Of a stretch of 43,116 bases of DNA, positions 6,848 to 15,759 are shown in pieces (the stretch's first letter is position 1; the number at the start of each line of letters is the position of its first letter). The notes beneath the pieces were generated by a model that worked only from the letters and a program-made list of their open reading frames with translations, was not told where the DNA came from and ran no database searches. Origin of the DNA: Candidatus Rokuibacteriota bacterium (GTDB lineage: Bacteria > Methylomirabilota > Methylomirabilia > Rokubacteriales > CSP1-6); the NCBI GenBank assembly GCA_003220265.1, contig QHRW01000128.1, forward strand, positions 1 through 43,116, written 5' to 3'. The translations under genes and the position numbers were made by a program.

Positions 6848-7780
6848 TCAGCGCCGCCGGCCGCCCGCCATCATGCGTAGGAACGCGGGCGAGAGACGCG
6901 GGTCGAGCGTGTCGCGAATGCCGTCGCCCAGCAGGTTGAAGGCGAGCACGGTGAGCGTGATCGCGAGGCCGGGGAAGAACGCCAGCCACCACGGCGGCAC
7001 CAGCGCGGTGATCGAGTCGGCCAGCATGTTGCCCCACGTCGGCGTGGGCGGCGGCACGCCGACGCCCAGGAAGCCCAGCGCGGCCTCGATGACGATGGCC
7101 ACGCCGAGGTGCGTCGTCGCCAGCACCAGGTAGGGCGCGATGCACTGGGGCAGGACGTGGAAGACCATGATGCGCAGCGCCGAGCCGCCGCTGGCGCGCC
7201 CGGCCTCCACGTACGGCATCTCGCGGATCGACAGCGCGACCGAGCGAATGACGCGGCCGCCGAACGGGATGCGCGTGATGGCGATGGCGAAGATGACGGC
7301 CTGCAGGCCGGTGCCGATGGCCATCGAGATCGCCATGGCCAGGATGAGGTCGGGAAACGCCTGGAGGATCTCCATGATGCGCTGGCTCACGAGATCGAAG
7401 CGCCCGCGCAGGTAGCCGCAGGCCACGCCCCACAGCGAGCCGACCGTGGTCCCCAGGATGACCGCCGAGAACGCCACGAACAGCGACGTGCGCGCGCCGT
7501 AGATCACTCGGCTCAGCGTGTCGCGGCCGACCTGGTCGGTGCCGAGCACGTGCTGCGCGTTCGGCGGCTTGTTCATGTGACGGAAGTCGGCCTTCAGCGG
7601 GTCGTAGGGCGCCAGCAGCGGGGCGGCCAGCGCGACGACGATCGTGAGGACGCCGACGAGCCCGCCGATGGCGGCCAGCGTGTTGCGCCGCGAGAACCGC
7701 ACCAGCTCGCCGAGCACGGAGCCGCGGGGCCCGGCGTCGGGCACCGCGGTCACCGGCGGCTCCGCGGCGCGCACGGCCAT
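6848..7780 (-). CDS. Dipeptide/oligopeptide-type ABC permease, DppC-like
   Basis: A 310-residue inner-membrane subunit of a Dpp/Opp-type importer. It has an N-terminal cytosolic stretch, one membrane segment (residues about 38-58), the DppC block HVLGTDQVGRDTLSRVIYGARTSL, then five more membrane segments. The coupling (EAA) region is GRASGGSALRIMVFHVLPQC, which docks onto the ATPases. Start ATG 7780 overlaps the stop of the DppB-like gene (TGATG), so the two are translationally coupled. No ATPase genes follow; they must be supplied from elsewhere. Its last 54 bases have a diverged second copy at 5098-5151. Confidence 0.88.
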   Translation of the reverse strand: MAVRAAEPPVTAVPDAGPRGSVLGELVRFSRRNTLAAIGGLVGVLTIVVALAAPLLAPYDPLKADFRHMNKPPNAQHVLGTDQVGRDTLSRVIYGARTSLFVAFSAVILGTTVGSLWGVACGYLRGRFDLVSQRIMEILQAFPDLILAMAISMAIGTGLQAVIFAIAITRIPFGGRVIRSVALSIREMPYVEAGRASGGSALRIMVFHVLPQCIAPYLVLATTHLGVAIVIEAALGFLGVGVPPPTPTWGNMLADSITALVPPWWLAFFPGLAITLTVLAFNLLGDGIRDTLDPRLSPAFLRMMAGGRRR

Positions 7781-8736
7781 CAGCTGTACCGGATGCGCGG
7801 GTCGAGCCACGCGTAGCTGAGATCGACCAGCACGTTGACGACCACGAAGATCACCGCGTAGAGCAGCACGAGGTTCTGCACCACGATGATGTCGCGCTCG
7901 ATCACCGCGGTGACGAGCGAGCGCCCCAGCCCCGGCACGCCGAAGGCCGTCTCCACCGCCACGGAGCCGCCCAGCACGAAGCCCAGCAGCACGCCGGAGA
8001 TGGTGATCACCGGCAGCAGGGCGTTGGGCAGCGCGTGCCGCATGACCACCAGCCCCTCCCGCAGCCCCTTGGCGCGCGCGGTGCGCACGAAGTCCTCGCT
8101 GATGACCTCCAGCAGGCACGAGCGCGACATGCGCGCGATGTAGGCGCCCTGCGCGAGGCCCAGGACGATGCCCGGCCCCATGACGATCTGCAGGTTCTGC
8201 CACGGGTCCTGCCAGACGTGCACGATGATGATGGGCGACTTCCAGCCGAACCAGAACAGGAGCGCGAGCACGATCAGCATGCCCAGCCAGAAGCCGGGGA
8301 TGGCGATGAAGAGCACCGACAGGGTGCGCGCCACGCCGTCGGGCATGCTGTTGGGCTTGAACGCGCTGAGGATGCCGACCGGCAGCCCCACGATCCACGA
8401 CACGATCAACGCGAGCACGGCGATCTCGGCGGTGATCGGGCCGCGGTGCGCGATCAACTCGGCCACGGTGTCGCCGCGGAAGAACGACTTGCCGAGCTCG
8501 CCGGCCCCGATGTCACGCAGCCAGCGCGCGTACTGCACGGGCAGCGGCGCGCTGAGGCCGAGGTCGGCCATGATCCGCACGCGATCCTCCTTGGTCATCC
8601 GCGCGTGGCCCTCGACGCCGAGGATGGCCACCAGCGGATCTCCGGGCAGGACGCGGAGGATCACGAAGATGCTGAGCGACACGCCGAGCAGTGTGACGAC
8701 GGCGTACACTGCCCGGCGCGCGAGGTACTTCCGCAT
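7780..8736 (-). CDS. Dipeptide/oligopeptide-type ABC permease, DppB-like
   Basis: A 318-residue permease with the DppB signature: an N-terminal membrane segment (YLARRAVYAVVTLLGVSLSIF), LRVLPGDP, a periplasmic region, and five further helices. The EAA coupling loop is FVRTARAKGLREGLVVMRHALPN. It would pair with the DppC-like protein to form the channel of a peptide- or glutathione-type importer. Its start is 19 bases past the stop of the Tat-exported binding protein and its stop overlaps the next start, so the three genes form one cassette. Confidence 0.9.
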   Translation of the reverse strand: MRKYLARRAVYAVVTLLGVSLSIFVILRVLPGDPLVAILGVEGHARMTKEDRVRIMADLGLSAPLPVQYARWLRDIGAGELGKSFFRGDTVAELIAHRGPITAEIAVLALIVSWIVGLPVGILSAFKPNSMPDGVARTLSVLFIAIPGFWLGMLIVLALLFWFGWKSPIIIVHVWQDPWQNLQIVMGPGIVLGLAQGAYIARMSRSCLLEVISEDFVRTARAKGLREGLVVMRHALPNALLPVITISGVLLGFVLGGSVAVETAFGVPGLGRSLVTAVIERDIIVVQNLVLLYAVIFVVVNVLVDLSYAWLDPRIRYS

Positions 8737-8755
8737 ACACGCTACGCGCTAGGGC

Positions 8756-10429
8756 TTACCCCAGCCAGACGTTGTCCCAGCGCACGACGTCGTAGATGCC
8801 GAAGAAGGTGGACGGGTTCTGGCCCTTCACCTTGTTGTACCAGGCGTCGTAGATCTGCTCGTACGCCACCGGGATGAGCGGCGGATCGTTCTCGAGGATG
8901 TCCTCCGCCTTGCGCACCATCGTCCTGCGCTTGGCGTCGTCCACCTCGCGCTCGATCTGGCTGGCGAGGTCGTGGAACACCGGGTTCGTCCAGCGCGAGT
9001 AGTTCTGCGGGCCGTCCTTGCCGTACCACGCGCTGAAGATGTCCGAGGGATCCATCAGCGTCGAAACGATTGCGCTGATGGCGAGGTCGAAGCTGCCCGC
9101 CTGCGCCTCGTCGAACCAGACCGAGGTTTGCACCACGCGCAGGTTGGACTCGATGTTGAGGTGTTCTTTCAGCATGGCCTGGATGGCCACCGCCCACAGC
9201 TTGAACGTCGGGATGTCGCGCACGACGAAATCGAGGTTCTTGAGGCCGCCGGCGTAGCCGGCCTCCTTCATCAGGCGGCGCGCTTCCTGCACCGCCGGCT
9301 TGATGTCCCGCTGGTAGCCGAGCTTCTTCTCGAGCTCGGCCCGCGGCGTGGACATCTCGTGGAACGGATAGACGAAGCCGCCCACCTGCATCGGCGCGGT
9401 GTCCTTCACGACCTCGACCAGCGTGTGGCGATCCATGGCGAGATGGATGGCCCGGCGCACCTTGGGATCGGCCAGCGCCTTGTTCTTCTGCGTGTTCGTC
9501 CAGAACGCCTGGATGACGGACTGGTTGAAGTTGGCGGCGGTCACGCCCGGCATTTCCTTGGCCTTGCGCCAGGTGACCGGGTCCAGCAGCCGCGCATAGT
9601 CCACGCGGCCCGACAGCATGGCGGCGCCCAGCTCCGGCGTGAAGGGCAGGAAGTGGTAGATCTCCAGCTTGTCCACGAGCGGCAGCCCCTTGTTCCAGTA
9701 GTCGGGGTTGCGCTCCATGATCCAGATTTCCTTGTCCTTGCGCGAGACGTGCCGGAAGGGGCCGGTGCCCGGATAGTTCATCACCTGACGCAGGTTGCCC
9801 TGGTTGTCGTCCAGCGTCTTCTTGCGCACGATGATGTTCCAGCCGCTCGCGAAGGCGCCCAGCATGTAGGCCTTGGGCCGCGGCTCCGACATGCGGAACT
9901 CGATGGTGTGCGGGTTCACCACGACGATGTCGCTCACGGTGGCGAACAGCGGCGTGCGCGGGATCACCACGCCCTTGGGCGGGTTCTTGATGCGATCGTA
10001 GGTCGCCTTCACGTCGTCCGCGGTGAAGTCGGCGCCGTCGTGGAACTTGACGCCCTTGCGCAGGTGGAACGTGTACTTCTTGTTGTCCGGCGAGATCTCC
10101 CAGCGCTGGGCGAGGTCGGGGATGATCGTCTGCCCGTCCTTGGGGCTGCGCCGCAGCAGCGTGTCGTACATCGGGCTCTGGGGGCCGATGTTGGCCACCG
10201 TGCCCGACTGGTGGACGTCGAAGTGGGCGGGCGCGTTGTGCACGGCGTAGCGCAGCGTGCCGCCGCGCTTGGCGGCGGGATCGGGACGCACGGTGGCGTC
10301 CTGGGCCGCCGCCGGTCCCGGGAACGGCAACCGAGCGGCGATCGCGGCGCCGGCGCCGGCCGCGCCCACCCGCTTGAGGAACGTTCGACGGTCAACGGTC
10401 GGCTTCGGATCGCTCGCGTGATCGCTCAT
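8756..10429 (-). CDS. Tat-exported ABC substrate-binding protein, peptide family (SBP_bac_5)
   Basis: A 557-residue periplasmic binding protein of the DppA/OppA family. ATG 10429 is chosen over an in-frame start 18 bases upstream because GAGGAGG sits 6 bases before it. The N-terminus carries a textbook twin-arginine signal (DRRTFLKRVGAAG, residues about 13-25) and an Ala-rich h-region ending AAAQD. Family blocks include RGGTLRYAVH, LRKGVKFHDGADFTADDVKATYDRI, YPGTGPFRHV, and VRRAIHLAMDRHTLVE. It heads the cassette with DppB and DppC. The solute is unknown; Tat use suggests folding before export. Confidence 0.9.
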   Translation of the reverse strand: MSDHASDPKPTVDRRTFLKRVGAAGAGAAIAARLPFPGPAAAQDATVRPDPAAKRGGTLRYAVHNAPAHFDVHQSGTVANIGPQSPMYDTLLRRSPKDGQTIIPDLAQRWEISPDNKKYTFHLRKGVKFHDGADFTADDVKATYDRIKNPPKGVVIPRTPLFATVSDIVVVNPHTIEFRMSEPRPKAYMLGAFASGWNIIVRKKTLDDNQGNLRQVMNYPGTGPFRHVSRKDKEIWIMERNPDYWNKGLPLVDKLEIYHFLPFTPELGAAMLSGRVDYARLLDPVTWRKAKEMPGVTAANFNQSVIQAFWTNTQKNKALADPKVRRAIHLAMDRHTLVEVVKDTAPMQVGGFVYPFHEMSTPRAELEKKLGYQRDIKPAVQEARRLMKEAGYAGGLKNLDFVVRDIPTFKLWAVAIQAMLKEHLNIESNLRVVQTSVWFDEAQAGSFDLAISAIVSTLMDPSDIFSAWYGKDGPQNYSRWTNPVFHDLASQIEREVDDAKRRTMVRKAEDILENDPPLIPVAYEQIYDAWYNKVKGQNPSTFFGIYDVVRWDNVWLG

Positions 10430-10473
10430 CAACAGCCTCCTCGTCACGGATACGGGCCGCGAAAGTGGCAGGG

Positions 10474-10482
10474 ACGATAGCA
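10474..10482 (-). promoter_or_regulatory. Extended -10 element before the Dpp-type cassette
   Basis: On the minus strand TGCTATCGT (10482-10474) is an extended -10 element lying 45 bases before the binding-protein start. No convincing -35 is visible at the right distance. It would give the cassette a promoter separate from the Liv operon upstream. Confidence 0.35.
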
Positions 10483-10534
10483 GAACTGCGGGCGCCTTGC
10501 ACGCCGCGTTACGGCATGGGTGCCGACGGCCCCG

Positions 10535-10720
10535 TCAGAAGAAGAAGAGCAATACGAGGAAGATGAACACGACGACTCCCACGCAGCCGTAGAACCCTTT
10601 CTGGATCATCGCCATCTGCGCGCGCTGGTTGCGCGCCTCGGCGTCCAGCATCTGCCGCAGCCGGCGCTCGGCCTCCTGGGGATCGGGCTTGCGTTCCTCG
10701 GGCTTGCGTTCGTCGCTCAC
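10535..10720 (-). CDS. Small single-span membrane protein
   Basis: A 61-residue protein starting at GTG 10720 with AGAGG upstream, 7 bases after the LivF stop. Residues 1-40 are charged and helical (RKPEERKPDPQEAERRLRQML), and residues 44-61 are a strongly hydrophobic C-terminal anchor ending in FLVLLFFF. The arrangement is that of a tail-anchored protein with a cytosolic N-terminus. It may be co-expressed with the Liv transporter, but no family is recognised and a role in transport is not shown. Confidence 0.6.
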   Translation of the reverse strand: MSDERKPEERKPDPQEAERRLRQMLDAEARNQRAQMAMIQKGFYGCVGVVVFIFLVLLFFF

Positions 10721-10727
10721 GCGGTCG

Positions 10728-11460
<733 letters not shown>

Positions 11461-11477
<17 letters not shown>

Positions 11478-11859
11478 GACGGAGCTCCGTGCCTTTCGGC
11501 GGCGTGACGAACAGCAGATCGGCCGGCGCGCGCAGGACGAGCCGATGCCAGGCCCCCTGCGGGACGACGAACACCTGGCCGGCGCGCAGCGGCACCGTGC
11601 GCTCACCGTCCGCCTCCTCGAGGACCACGTCGACGGCCCCCGCCAGCAGGCACAGCAGCTCGTCGCCGTGCGGATGCATCTCGCACTCGTCGGGATGGAA
11701 GTCGCCGGCCTCGCGCCCATGGACGGCGCCCACCACCCGATCGCCGGCGCCGGCCACGAGATCGCGCCAGAAGGTCGGGGTTCGGGGCGCGACGGTCGCC
11801 GCCCCGCCGGCGTGCAGGTGCACGAACGACGAGAACGGATCGAGCGGCTCAGGCGACAT
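11461..11859 (-). CDS. Small cupin-domain protein embedded in the Liv operon
   Basis: A 132-residue single cupin barrel. The metal-binding region is visible as HPDECEMHPHGDELLCLLAG, and the second motif as PLRAGQVFVVPQGAWHRLVL, matching the HxH...E and H pattern of Cupin_2. Such proteins can bind a small ligand or act as isomerases, dioxygenases or sensors. It overlaps livG by 11 bases and livF by 17 bases, so it is translated with the transporter and could sense or modify the imported solute. That role is inference. Confidence 0.75.
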
Positions 11860-12625
11860 CGCTCGCGCTCCCCAGGTAGGCCTCGATCACGGCCGCGTCG
11901 CTCGCCACCTCGCGGGGCGTGCCCTCGGCGATCTTGCGCCCGTGGTGCAGGACCGCCACGCGGTCGCAGAGGCCCATGACGAGGTCCATGTCGTGCTCGA
12001 CGATCATGATCGTCAGCGCCAGCTCCTCGCGCAGGCGGCGGATCAGCTCCATCAGCGTGCGCGTCTCCGTGGGATTGAGGCCCCCGGCCGGCTCGTCGAG
12101 CAGCAGCAGCCGCGGGCCGCCGGCCAGCGCCCGCGCCAGCTCCAGCCGCTTCTGGCTGCCCAGCGGCAGGCTGCCCGCCGCCACCTCGGCGACGTCGCCC
12201 AGCCCCACGCGCTCGAGCAGCGCGCCCGCCCGCGTGCGGGCCGCCGACTCCTCACGGCGCACGGCGGCGAGCCCGCACGCCGCGGCCAGCACGCCGCCGT
12301 GCAGGCTCGCGTGCGCGCCGACGAGGACGTTGTCGAGCGCCGACAGCGCGCGAAACACCTCGGTGTTCTGGAACGTGCGGCCGAGGCCGGCGCGCGCGAT
12401 CCGGTGCGGGCTCAGTCGTACGAGGTCGGCGCCGGCGAACGTCAGCCGGCCGCGGTCGGGGCGGTAGAGACCCGTCACCACGTTGAACACCGTCGTCTTC
12501 CCCGCCCCGTTCGGTCCGATGAGCCCGAAGACCTCGCCCTCGGCCACCGCGAAGCCCACGCCGCTCAGCGCGGTCAACCCGCCGAAGGAAATGGCGAGAT
12601 CCTCGACGGCGAGGAGCGCCGGCAT
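11849..12625 (-). CDS. livG: Branched-chain amino acid-type ABC ATPase, LivG
   Basis: A 258-residue ABC ATPase with Walker A GPNGAGKTTVFN, the LivG-type loop GLGRTFQNTEVF, signature LPLGSQKRLELARAL (a degenerate LSGGQ as usual for LivG), Walker B LLLDEPAGGLNPTET, and IVEHDMDLVMGLCDRV. The C-terminus GTPREVASDAAVIEAYLG is characteristic of the family. The start is 3 bases from the binding-protein stop. It forms the cytosolic ATPase pair with LivF. Confidence 0.92.
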   Translation of the reverse strand: MPALLAVEDLAISFGGLTALSGVGFAVAEGEVFGLIGPNGAGKTTVFNVVTGLYRPDRGRLTFAGADLVRLSPHRIARAGLGRTFQNTEVFRALSALDNVLVGAHASLHGGVLAAACGLAAVRREESAARTRAGALLERVGLGDVAEVAAGSLPLGSQKRLELARALAGGPRLLLLDEPAGGLNPTETRTLMELIRRLREELALTIMIVEHDMDLVMGLCDRVAVLHHGRKIAEGTPREVASDAAVIEAYLGSASDVA

Positions 12626-12628
12626 TCT

Positions 12629-13789
12629 TCAGTCGGCCTTGAGCCAGTCCGTCAGTTGCTTGAAGCGGCCCTTCTCGACTTGCACCCAGAAGCCTTGCCG
12701 CTGCGTCTCGTGGTCGGCCCCGATGGTGATCGGCGGCAGGATGCCGCTGTCCCAGCCCTTGATCGTTTCCAGGGCGCCGACCAGCCCCTCGCGGGTGAGC
12801 GCGCGGCCCGTGCGGCGGGCGCCCTCGGTGAAGAGCATCGCGGCGAAGTAGCCCGAGAGCGAGTAGCGGTTGGGCTCGTTCTTCGCGAAGTGCTTCTGCA
12901 TCGCCTCGCGGTAGGCCTTCACGCCGCGCAGCTCCGACGTCACCGGGTCGGGCCACAGCGACAGGCCCTCCACGCCCTCGGCGGCGTCGCCGGCCAGACC
13001 GAGATAGCGCTCGTCAGTGAGCGGGCCGGAGGAGACCATCACGGTGTCGGTCCAGCCGATCTTCTGCCGCTCCTTGAGCGCCTGGGCCCCGGCGGACGGC
13101 GTCAGCACGAGGAACGTCACCTGCGGTTTCGGGGCCTGCAGCTTGGCGATCTGCGCGCTCACGTCGTTGACGCCGCGCTTGACCGGCTCGGACGCGACGA
13201 GCTTGAGCTTGTGGCGATCGAGATCCTTCTCGAACGCCAGCAAGAAGGCCTTGCCGTACTCGTCGTCCTGGTAGAGCGCGGCGAACGTCTTGTACTTCCG
13301 CTGGCCGGCGAGGTAGTCGATCATCATCCGCGACTGACGATCGTAGAGCGTCATGCCGCTGAACACGTACTTGCGGCCGCGCACGATCGGCGAGCCCTGG
13401 AAGGGAAAGAGCAGCGGCACCTTGTTGGTGTCGAGGTATTCCAGCGTGGCGACGACGGGCGGCGTGCCCTGCGGCGCGATGACGGCGAAGATGCCGTCCT
13501 GCTCCACCAGCTTGCGCGTGTTGGCCACGGCATCCTGGGGCCGGTAGCCGTCGTCGTAGTAGATCGTGCGCACCTTGCGGCCGTGCACGCCGCCGCTCTC
13601 GTTGAGCGCCTTGAAGTAGAGATCGACGCCGAACTTCGTCGCCTGCTCGCCCGTGAAGGCCAGCTGGCCCGAGAACGAGTTGGAGCAGCCGAGCACGATC
13701 TCGGTGTCGGTGACGCCCTGCTGTGCGGCCACGGGAGCCGCCGCCAGCAGCATCACGACCGCGAGCACCGCGACGATCGACGAGCGCAT
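12629..13789 (-). CDS. Branched-chain-type ABC substrate-binding protein (internal start within the LivM reading frame)
   Basis: Starting at ATG 13789, preceded by AGGAGG with a 6-base spacing, this frame gives a 386-residue Peripla_BP_6 (LivJ-type) protein. It has its own signal peptide (residues 1-23, ending PVAAQQG). The mature part includes IVLGCSNSFSGQLAF, VRTIYYDDGYRPQDAVANTRKLVE, and VIAPQGTPPV. The good ribosome site and signal peptide argue that it is made as a separate protein. The unusual point is that the upstream permease has no stop codon before this start, so the same frame also encodes a fusion (see 12629-14722). Solute unknown; many relatives bind amides, urea or aromatic compounds. 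Confidence 0.85.
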   Translation of the reverse strand: MRSSIVAVLAVVMLLAAAPVAAQQGVTDTEIVLGCSNSFSGQLAFTGEQATKFGVDLYFKALNESGGVHGRKVRTIYYDDGYRPQDAVANTRKLVEQDGIFAVIAPQGTPPVVATLEYLDTNKVPLLFPFQGSPIVRGRKYVFSGMTLYDRQSRMMIDYLAGQRKYKTFAALYQDDEYGKAFLLAFEKDLDRHKLKLVASEPVKRGVNDVSAQIAKLQAPKPQVTFLVLTPSAGAQALKERQKIGWTDTVMVSSGPLTDERYLGLAGDAAEGVEGLSLWPDPVTSELRGVKAYREAMQKHFAKNEPNRYSLSGYFAAMLFTEGARRTGRALTREGLVGALETIKGWDSGILPPITIGADHETQRQGFWVQVEKGRFKQLTDWLKAD

Positions 13790-14722
13790 GGACGTCCTCC
13801 TGGAAGGGGCGGTCACCAGCGCCAGCGCGCGGGTGACGCCGCCCGGCATGAACAACATGCACGTGATCAGAATGGCGCCGAAGACGAGCGGCCGGTAGCT
13901 CTGGAAGCCGGCCAGGCTGTCGTTGAGCAGCGTCACGACGGCGGCGCCGACGATGGAGCCCGGCACCGAGCCGAGGCCGCCGACGATGATCATCACCACG
14001 AAGTCCACCGACAGGAACACGTCGAAGGCGTCGGGTGAGAGGAAGCCCACCACGAAGGCGAAGAGGCCGCCGGCCACCCCCGTGTAGAAGGCCGAGAGCC
14101 CGAAGGCGATCGTCTTGTAGCGCGCGACGGGCACGCCGCTGGCCTCGGCCGCGATCTCGCTCTCGCGGATGGCGAGGAACGCCCGGCCCGTGCGCGTGCG
14201 GGTGAGGTTGACCGCCGCCGCCGTCATCAAGATGGCCACGCTCACCACGAGATAGTAGCGCGAGGCGTCGCTGGCGAGGGCCCACGGACCGAGGTGCGCC
14301 GCCGGCACGCGCAGGCCGTCGGCGCCGCGCGTGAGCCCGTCGAGGTTCAGGATCGCCTCGGTGATGACCACGCCGAAGGCGAGGGTGGCCATCGTGAGGT
14401 AGAGGCCGTGCAGCCGCAGGCAGGGCACACCGAAGGCGAGCCCGACGGCGGCGGTGACGAGCCCGGCCAGCGCCAGCGACGCCGGCACCGGCAGCCCCGG
14501 GACGTGCAGCGCCAGCAGCGCGGCGGTGTAGGCGCCGATGGCCAGGAAGCCCGCATGGCCGAACGAGAGCTGGTTGGTGTAGCCGGACAGGATGTTCAGC
14601 CCGAGGGCGACGATGGCGTTGACCAGGATCAGGCTGGCGAGAAAGACGAAGTAGCGCGGCGCCAGCCACGGCCACGCCGCCAGCAGCACCGCCAGCGCCG
14701 CCAGCGGCCAGCGCGCCCTCAC
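12629..14722 (-). CDS. livM: LivM-type permease reading in frame into the binding protein
   Basis: From GTG 14722 (overlapping the livH stop as GTGA) the frame encodes about 311 residues of a LivM permease: VNAIVALGLNILSGYTNQLSFGHA, GLYLTMATLAFGVVITE, and the coupling region GRAFLAIRESEIAAEASGV. It then continues without a stop (LVTAPSRRTS) into the signal peptide and binding protein, 697 residues in total. Either a permease-binding-protein fusion is made, with the signal peptide as an extra membrane segment that may be cleaved, or the permease stop was lost through a single-base change near 13800; in one alternative frame TGA occurs just there. The permease identity is firm; the fusion is uncertain. 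Confidence 0.75.
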   Translation of the reverse strand: MRARWPLAALAVLLAAWPWLAPRYFVFLASLILVNAIVALGLNILSGYTNQLSFGHAGFLAIGAYTAALLALHVPGLPVPASLALAGLVTAAVGLAFGVPCLRLHGLYLTMATLAFGVVITEAILNLDGLTRGADGLRVPAAHLGPWALASDASRYYLVVSVAILMTAAAVNLTRTRTGRAFLAIRESEIAAEASGVPVARYKTIAFGLSAFYTGVAGGLFAFVVGFLSPDAFDVFLSVDFVVMIIVGGLGSVPGSIVGAAVVTLLNDSLAGFQSYRPLVFGAILITCMLFMPGGVTRALALVTAPSRRTSMRSSIVAVLAVVMLLAAAPVAAQQGVTDTEIVLGCSNSFSGQLAFTGEQATKFGVDLYFKALNESGGVHGRKVRTIYYDDGYRPQDAVANTRKLVEQDGIFAVIAPQGTPPVVATLEYLDTNKVPLLFPFQGSPIVRGRKYVFSGMTLYDRQSRMMIDYLAGQRKYKTFAALYQDDEYGKAFLLAFEKDLDRHKLKLVASEPVKRGVNDVSAQIAKLQAPKPQVTFLVLTPSAGAQALKERQKIGWTDTVMVSSGPLTDERYLGLAGDAAEGVEGLSLWPDPVTSELRGVKAYREAMQKHFAKNEPNRYSLSGYFAAMLFTEGARRTGRALTREGLVGALETIKGWDSGILPPITIGADHETQRQGFWVQVEKGRFKQLTDWLKAD

Positions 14723-15597
14723 ACCTTCCTCTGCTCGACGCGCCCCAGGAGGCCGGCCGGACGGATCAGGAGAATGGCCACGAGCGCGATGAACGGAACC
14801 GAGTACCGGATGCCCGACGGCAGGTAGAGCGGCGCGAGATTCTCCAGCACGCCGAGCAGCATGCCACCCACGACGGCACCCGGCATCGAGCCGAAGCCGC
14901 CCAGCACCGCCGCCGTGAAGCCGTTGATGACGAGCAGCCCCATCTTGCTGGACAGGAAGATCACCGGCGCCACGAGGACTCCGGCAATGGCCCCGACGAC
15001 GGCCGCGAGGATCCACGCCGAGGAATACACGCGCTCCACGCTGATGCCCATGAGACGGGCGGCGCGCTGGTTCTGCGCGACGGCGCGCATCGCGCGGCCC
15101 AGCCGCGTCCAGCGAAAGAGCGCGGCGAGCGCAAGCATCAACACCAGCGAGGCGCCGATGATGCCGAGGGACACGGGCGCCAGCCGCACCGGCCCCAGCA
15201 CGATCGGCCGGCTGGGAAAGAACGAGGGGAACGGAAACTCGTCGTGCGTCCACGCGATGCCGGCGCCCGCCCGCAGCATGAGCGAGAGCCCGAGCGTGAT
15301 GATGAGGACGTCCCAGTGCGTGGCCCCGATCGCCCGCCGGATCACCACCCGCTCCAGCACGAGCGCCAGCGCCGCCGCCGCCACCACCGCGACCAGCAGC
15401 GTGACGATCAGCGGCAGCCCGAACGCCCGGTGCACCGCCCACGCCACGAACGTGGACACCATCAACATCTCCCCCTGCGCGAAGTTCAACGTCCGCGTCG
15501 CGTTGTAGATGATCACGAGGCTCAGCGCCATCAGCGAATAGATGCAGCCGGTAGCCAGCCCCGACACGATCACGTGAACCACCGCCGCAGTGCTCAC
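14719..15597 (-). CDS. livH: Branched-chain amino acid-type ABC permease, LivH
   Basis: A 292-residue membrane permease with the LivH hallmarks: SGLATGCIYSLMALSLVIIYNATRTLNFAQGEM at the N-terminus, the coupling loop GRAMRAVAQNQRAARLMGI, and ALGGFGSMPGAVVGG-type repeats near residue 220. GTG 15597 is the start that matches the usual LivH length. The frame stays open further upstream, but that part is encoded by a GC-rich tandem repeat and is unlikely to be translated. The stop overlaps livM. Confidence 0.88.
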   Translation of the reverse strand: MSTAAVVHVIVSGLATGCIYSLMALSLVIIYNATRTLNFAQGEMLMVSTFVAWAVHRAFGLPLIVTLLVAVVAAAALALVLERVVIRRAIGATHWDVLIITLGLSLMLRAGAGIAWTHDEFPFPSFFPSRPIVLGPVRLAPVSLGIIGASLVLMLALAALFRWTRLGRAMRAVAQNQRAARLMGISVERVYSSAWILAAVVGAIAGVLVAPVIFLSSKMGLLVINGFTAAVLGGFGSMPGAVVGGMLLGVLENLAPLYLPSGIRYSVPFIALVAILLIRPAGLLGRVEQRKV

Positions 15598-15683
15598 GCT
15601 GGGCAGCCCACGCGCGAGCCGGGGGGGACCGCGGAGGTGCTCACGCCCGACAGCCCTCGCGCGAGCCGGGGGGGACATGGGGG
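15590..15683. repeat. 47-bp imperfect tandem repeat across the livH start
   Basis: Two copies of a 47-bp unit lie head to tail at 15590-15636 and 15637-15683. The 19 bases 15611-15629 and 15658-15676 are identical, and both copies begin GTGCTCACGC. Each copy therefore contains the complement of a GTGAGC start, and the real livH start is in the first one. The second copy runs into the hairpin at 15676-15704. Confidence 0.8.
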
Positions 15684-15704
15684 GGTCGCCCCGACCCCCC
15701 CATG
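15676..15704. other. Perfect 13-bp GC-rich hairpin upstream of livH
   Basis: CATGGGGGGGTCG (15676-15688) pairs exactly with CGACCCCCCCATG (15692-15704) around a 3-base loop. There is no U-run on either side. It lies between the V4R gene stop and the livH start and could be a transcript-processing or partial-termination element, or part of a dispersed palindromic repeat family. Confidence 0.75.
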
Positions 15705-15759
15705 CTCAACAGGAAGAGGCGGACGCCCGGCCGCAGCGCGTCGATGCAGAGCGCGTCGA

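Noticed and set aside
15590..15683. Possible CRISPR array
   Set aside because: Only two adjacent copies with no spacers and no cas genes; it is a tandem duplication.
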